A DNA stretch of 36,745 nucleotides. It comes from a virus. The stretch is taken from positions 1 through 36,745 of the IMG/VR virus record IMGVR_UViG_3300003323_000233; one strand, written 5' to 3'. Shown in pieces: positions 36,438 through 36,745 of the stretch. Under the pieces are notes generated by a model, which saw only the letters and a list, made by a program, of their open reading frames with translations, searched no databases and was not told the origin of the DNA. Position 1 is the first letter of the stretch. Each line of letters opens with the position of its first letter. Position numbers and translations under genes: made by a program.

Positions 36438-36745
36438 ATGAAATTTGACTCCCTTCAAAAAGAACGCGAGGAATTGATTGTAAAGGTAAAGGATTTAGAA
36501 GAGCAAGTAGAATCAGGGTATCAAACCAATCTTGAATTAGGTAAAGATTGTAGAAGACTTTGCGATGAATTGCATGAAGCTAAAAAAGAACGCGATCAAC
36601 TGAAGGAGACAAACGAGCGCATGAAAGCATTTTTGATAGACCGAATTCGCAATTCATACATATCAATTGAAAACGGAGGCTGCGAGGCGTACCCATGGGA
36701 TAGCTTCGACACCCATCAGATCGAAGGCATGAAACGCGCATACCA
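36438..36745 (+). CDS. N-terminal part of wrap-around coiled-coil protein
   Basis: From ATG 36438 the frame runs off the window end. In the circular genome it continues at base 3 and stops at 80, giving 120 residues. The first 65 residues are a charged coiled coil (KEREELIVKVKDLEEQVE, then LHEAKKERDQLKETNERM). The C-terminal part has AYPWDSFDTHQIEGMKRAYQD, a mixed domain. The last 25 bases in the window duplicate the first 25. Function unknown. Confidence 0.75.
   Translation, partial: MKFDSLQKEREELIVKVKDLEEQVESGYQTNLELGKDCRRLCDELHEAKKERDQLKETNERMKAFLIDRIRNSYISIENGGCEAYPWDSFDTHQIEGMKRAY
36721..36745. repeat. Right copy of 25-base terminal overlap
   Basis: Identical to bases 1-25. Removing one copy closes the genome at 36,720 bases and restores an intact gene across the join. 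This argues for a circular or circularly permuted molecule of the headful-packaging type; it does not prove the physical ends of packaged DNA. Confidence 0.9.

Noticed and set aside
1-36745. Biological direct terminal repeats of 25 bases
   Set aside because: A gene reads through the join when one copy is removed, and the length is more like an assembly overlap than a packaged end repeat.

Overview
This window looks like the complete genome of a contractile-tailed bacteriophage (myovirus) of a Bacteroidota host. It was assembled as a circle: the last 25 bases repeat the first 25, and one gene (36438 to the end, continuing at 1..80) reads without interruption across the join once one copy of the overlap is removed. 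The non-redundant length is therefore 36,720 bases. The host is inferred from several signs. Genes start without clear Shine-Dalgarno sequences. Boxes of the form TAnnTTTG lie in promoter positions. Signal peptides are of the Bacteroidota type, with glutamine following the cleavage site. The tail sheath and baseplate proteins are of types common in Bacteroidota phages. No integrase, transposase, repressor, tRNA or CRISPR array was seen.

Layout. 1..1484: end of the wrap-around gene, small phage genes, terminase small subunit, a small gene broken by an in-frame amber codon, and a roughly 350-base non-coding stretch with strong nested inverted repeats. 1485..8708: terminase large subunit and a Mu-type head-assembly series (gp36-like, portal, gpF-like, gpG-like, probable tail terminator), then a displaced baseplate block (J-like, I-like, fibre). 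8705..9250: the only minus-strand gene, a lipoprotein zinc metalloprotease. 9305..12034: ClpP-type prohead protease fused to a scaffold, major capsid protein, small capsid-associated protein. 12036..18326: sheath, tube, tail assembly chaperone with a -1 frameshift, tape measure, hub, spike and wedge proteins.

18329..24580 is the most unusual part. A small membrane protein is followed by three consecutive proteins that all carry Sec signal peptides ending in a Q-type cleavage site: a fibre-like protein, an 867-residue fibre with an embedded SGNH esterase domain, and an alpha/beta hydrolase. A compact lysis cassette follows: two holin candidates, an M15 endolysin with an EF-hand-like calcium loop, and a protein with unimolecular-spanin topology.

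24671..36425 is the early/replication side: a MoxR-like AAA+ ATPase and partner, a Rad52-type annealing protein, a PD-(D/E)XK exonuclease, helix-turn-helix proteins, a probable replication initiator with an overlapping partner gene, a NinG-like nuclease, SSB, and many small genes of unknown function. No DNA polymerase, primase or helicase was recognised, so the phage probably uses the host replisome. Most adjacent genes overlap as ATGA or TAATG, which points to long translationally coupled operons.
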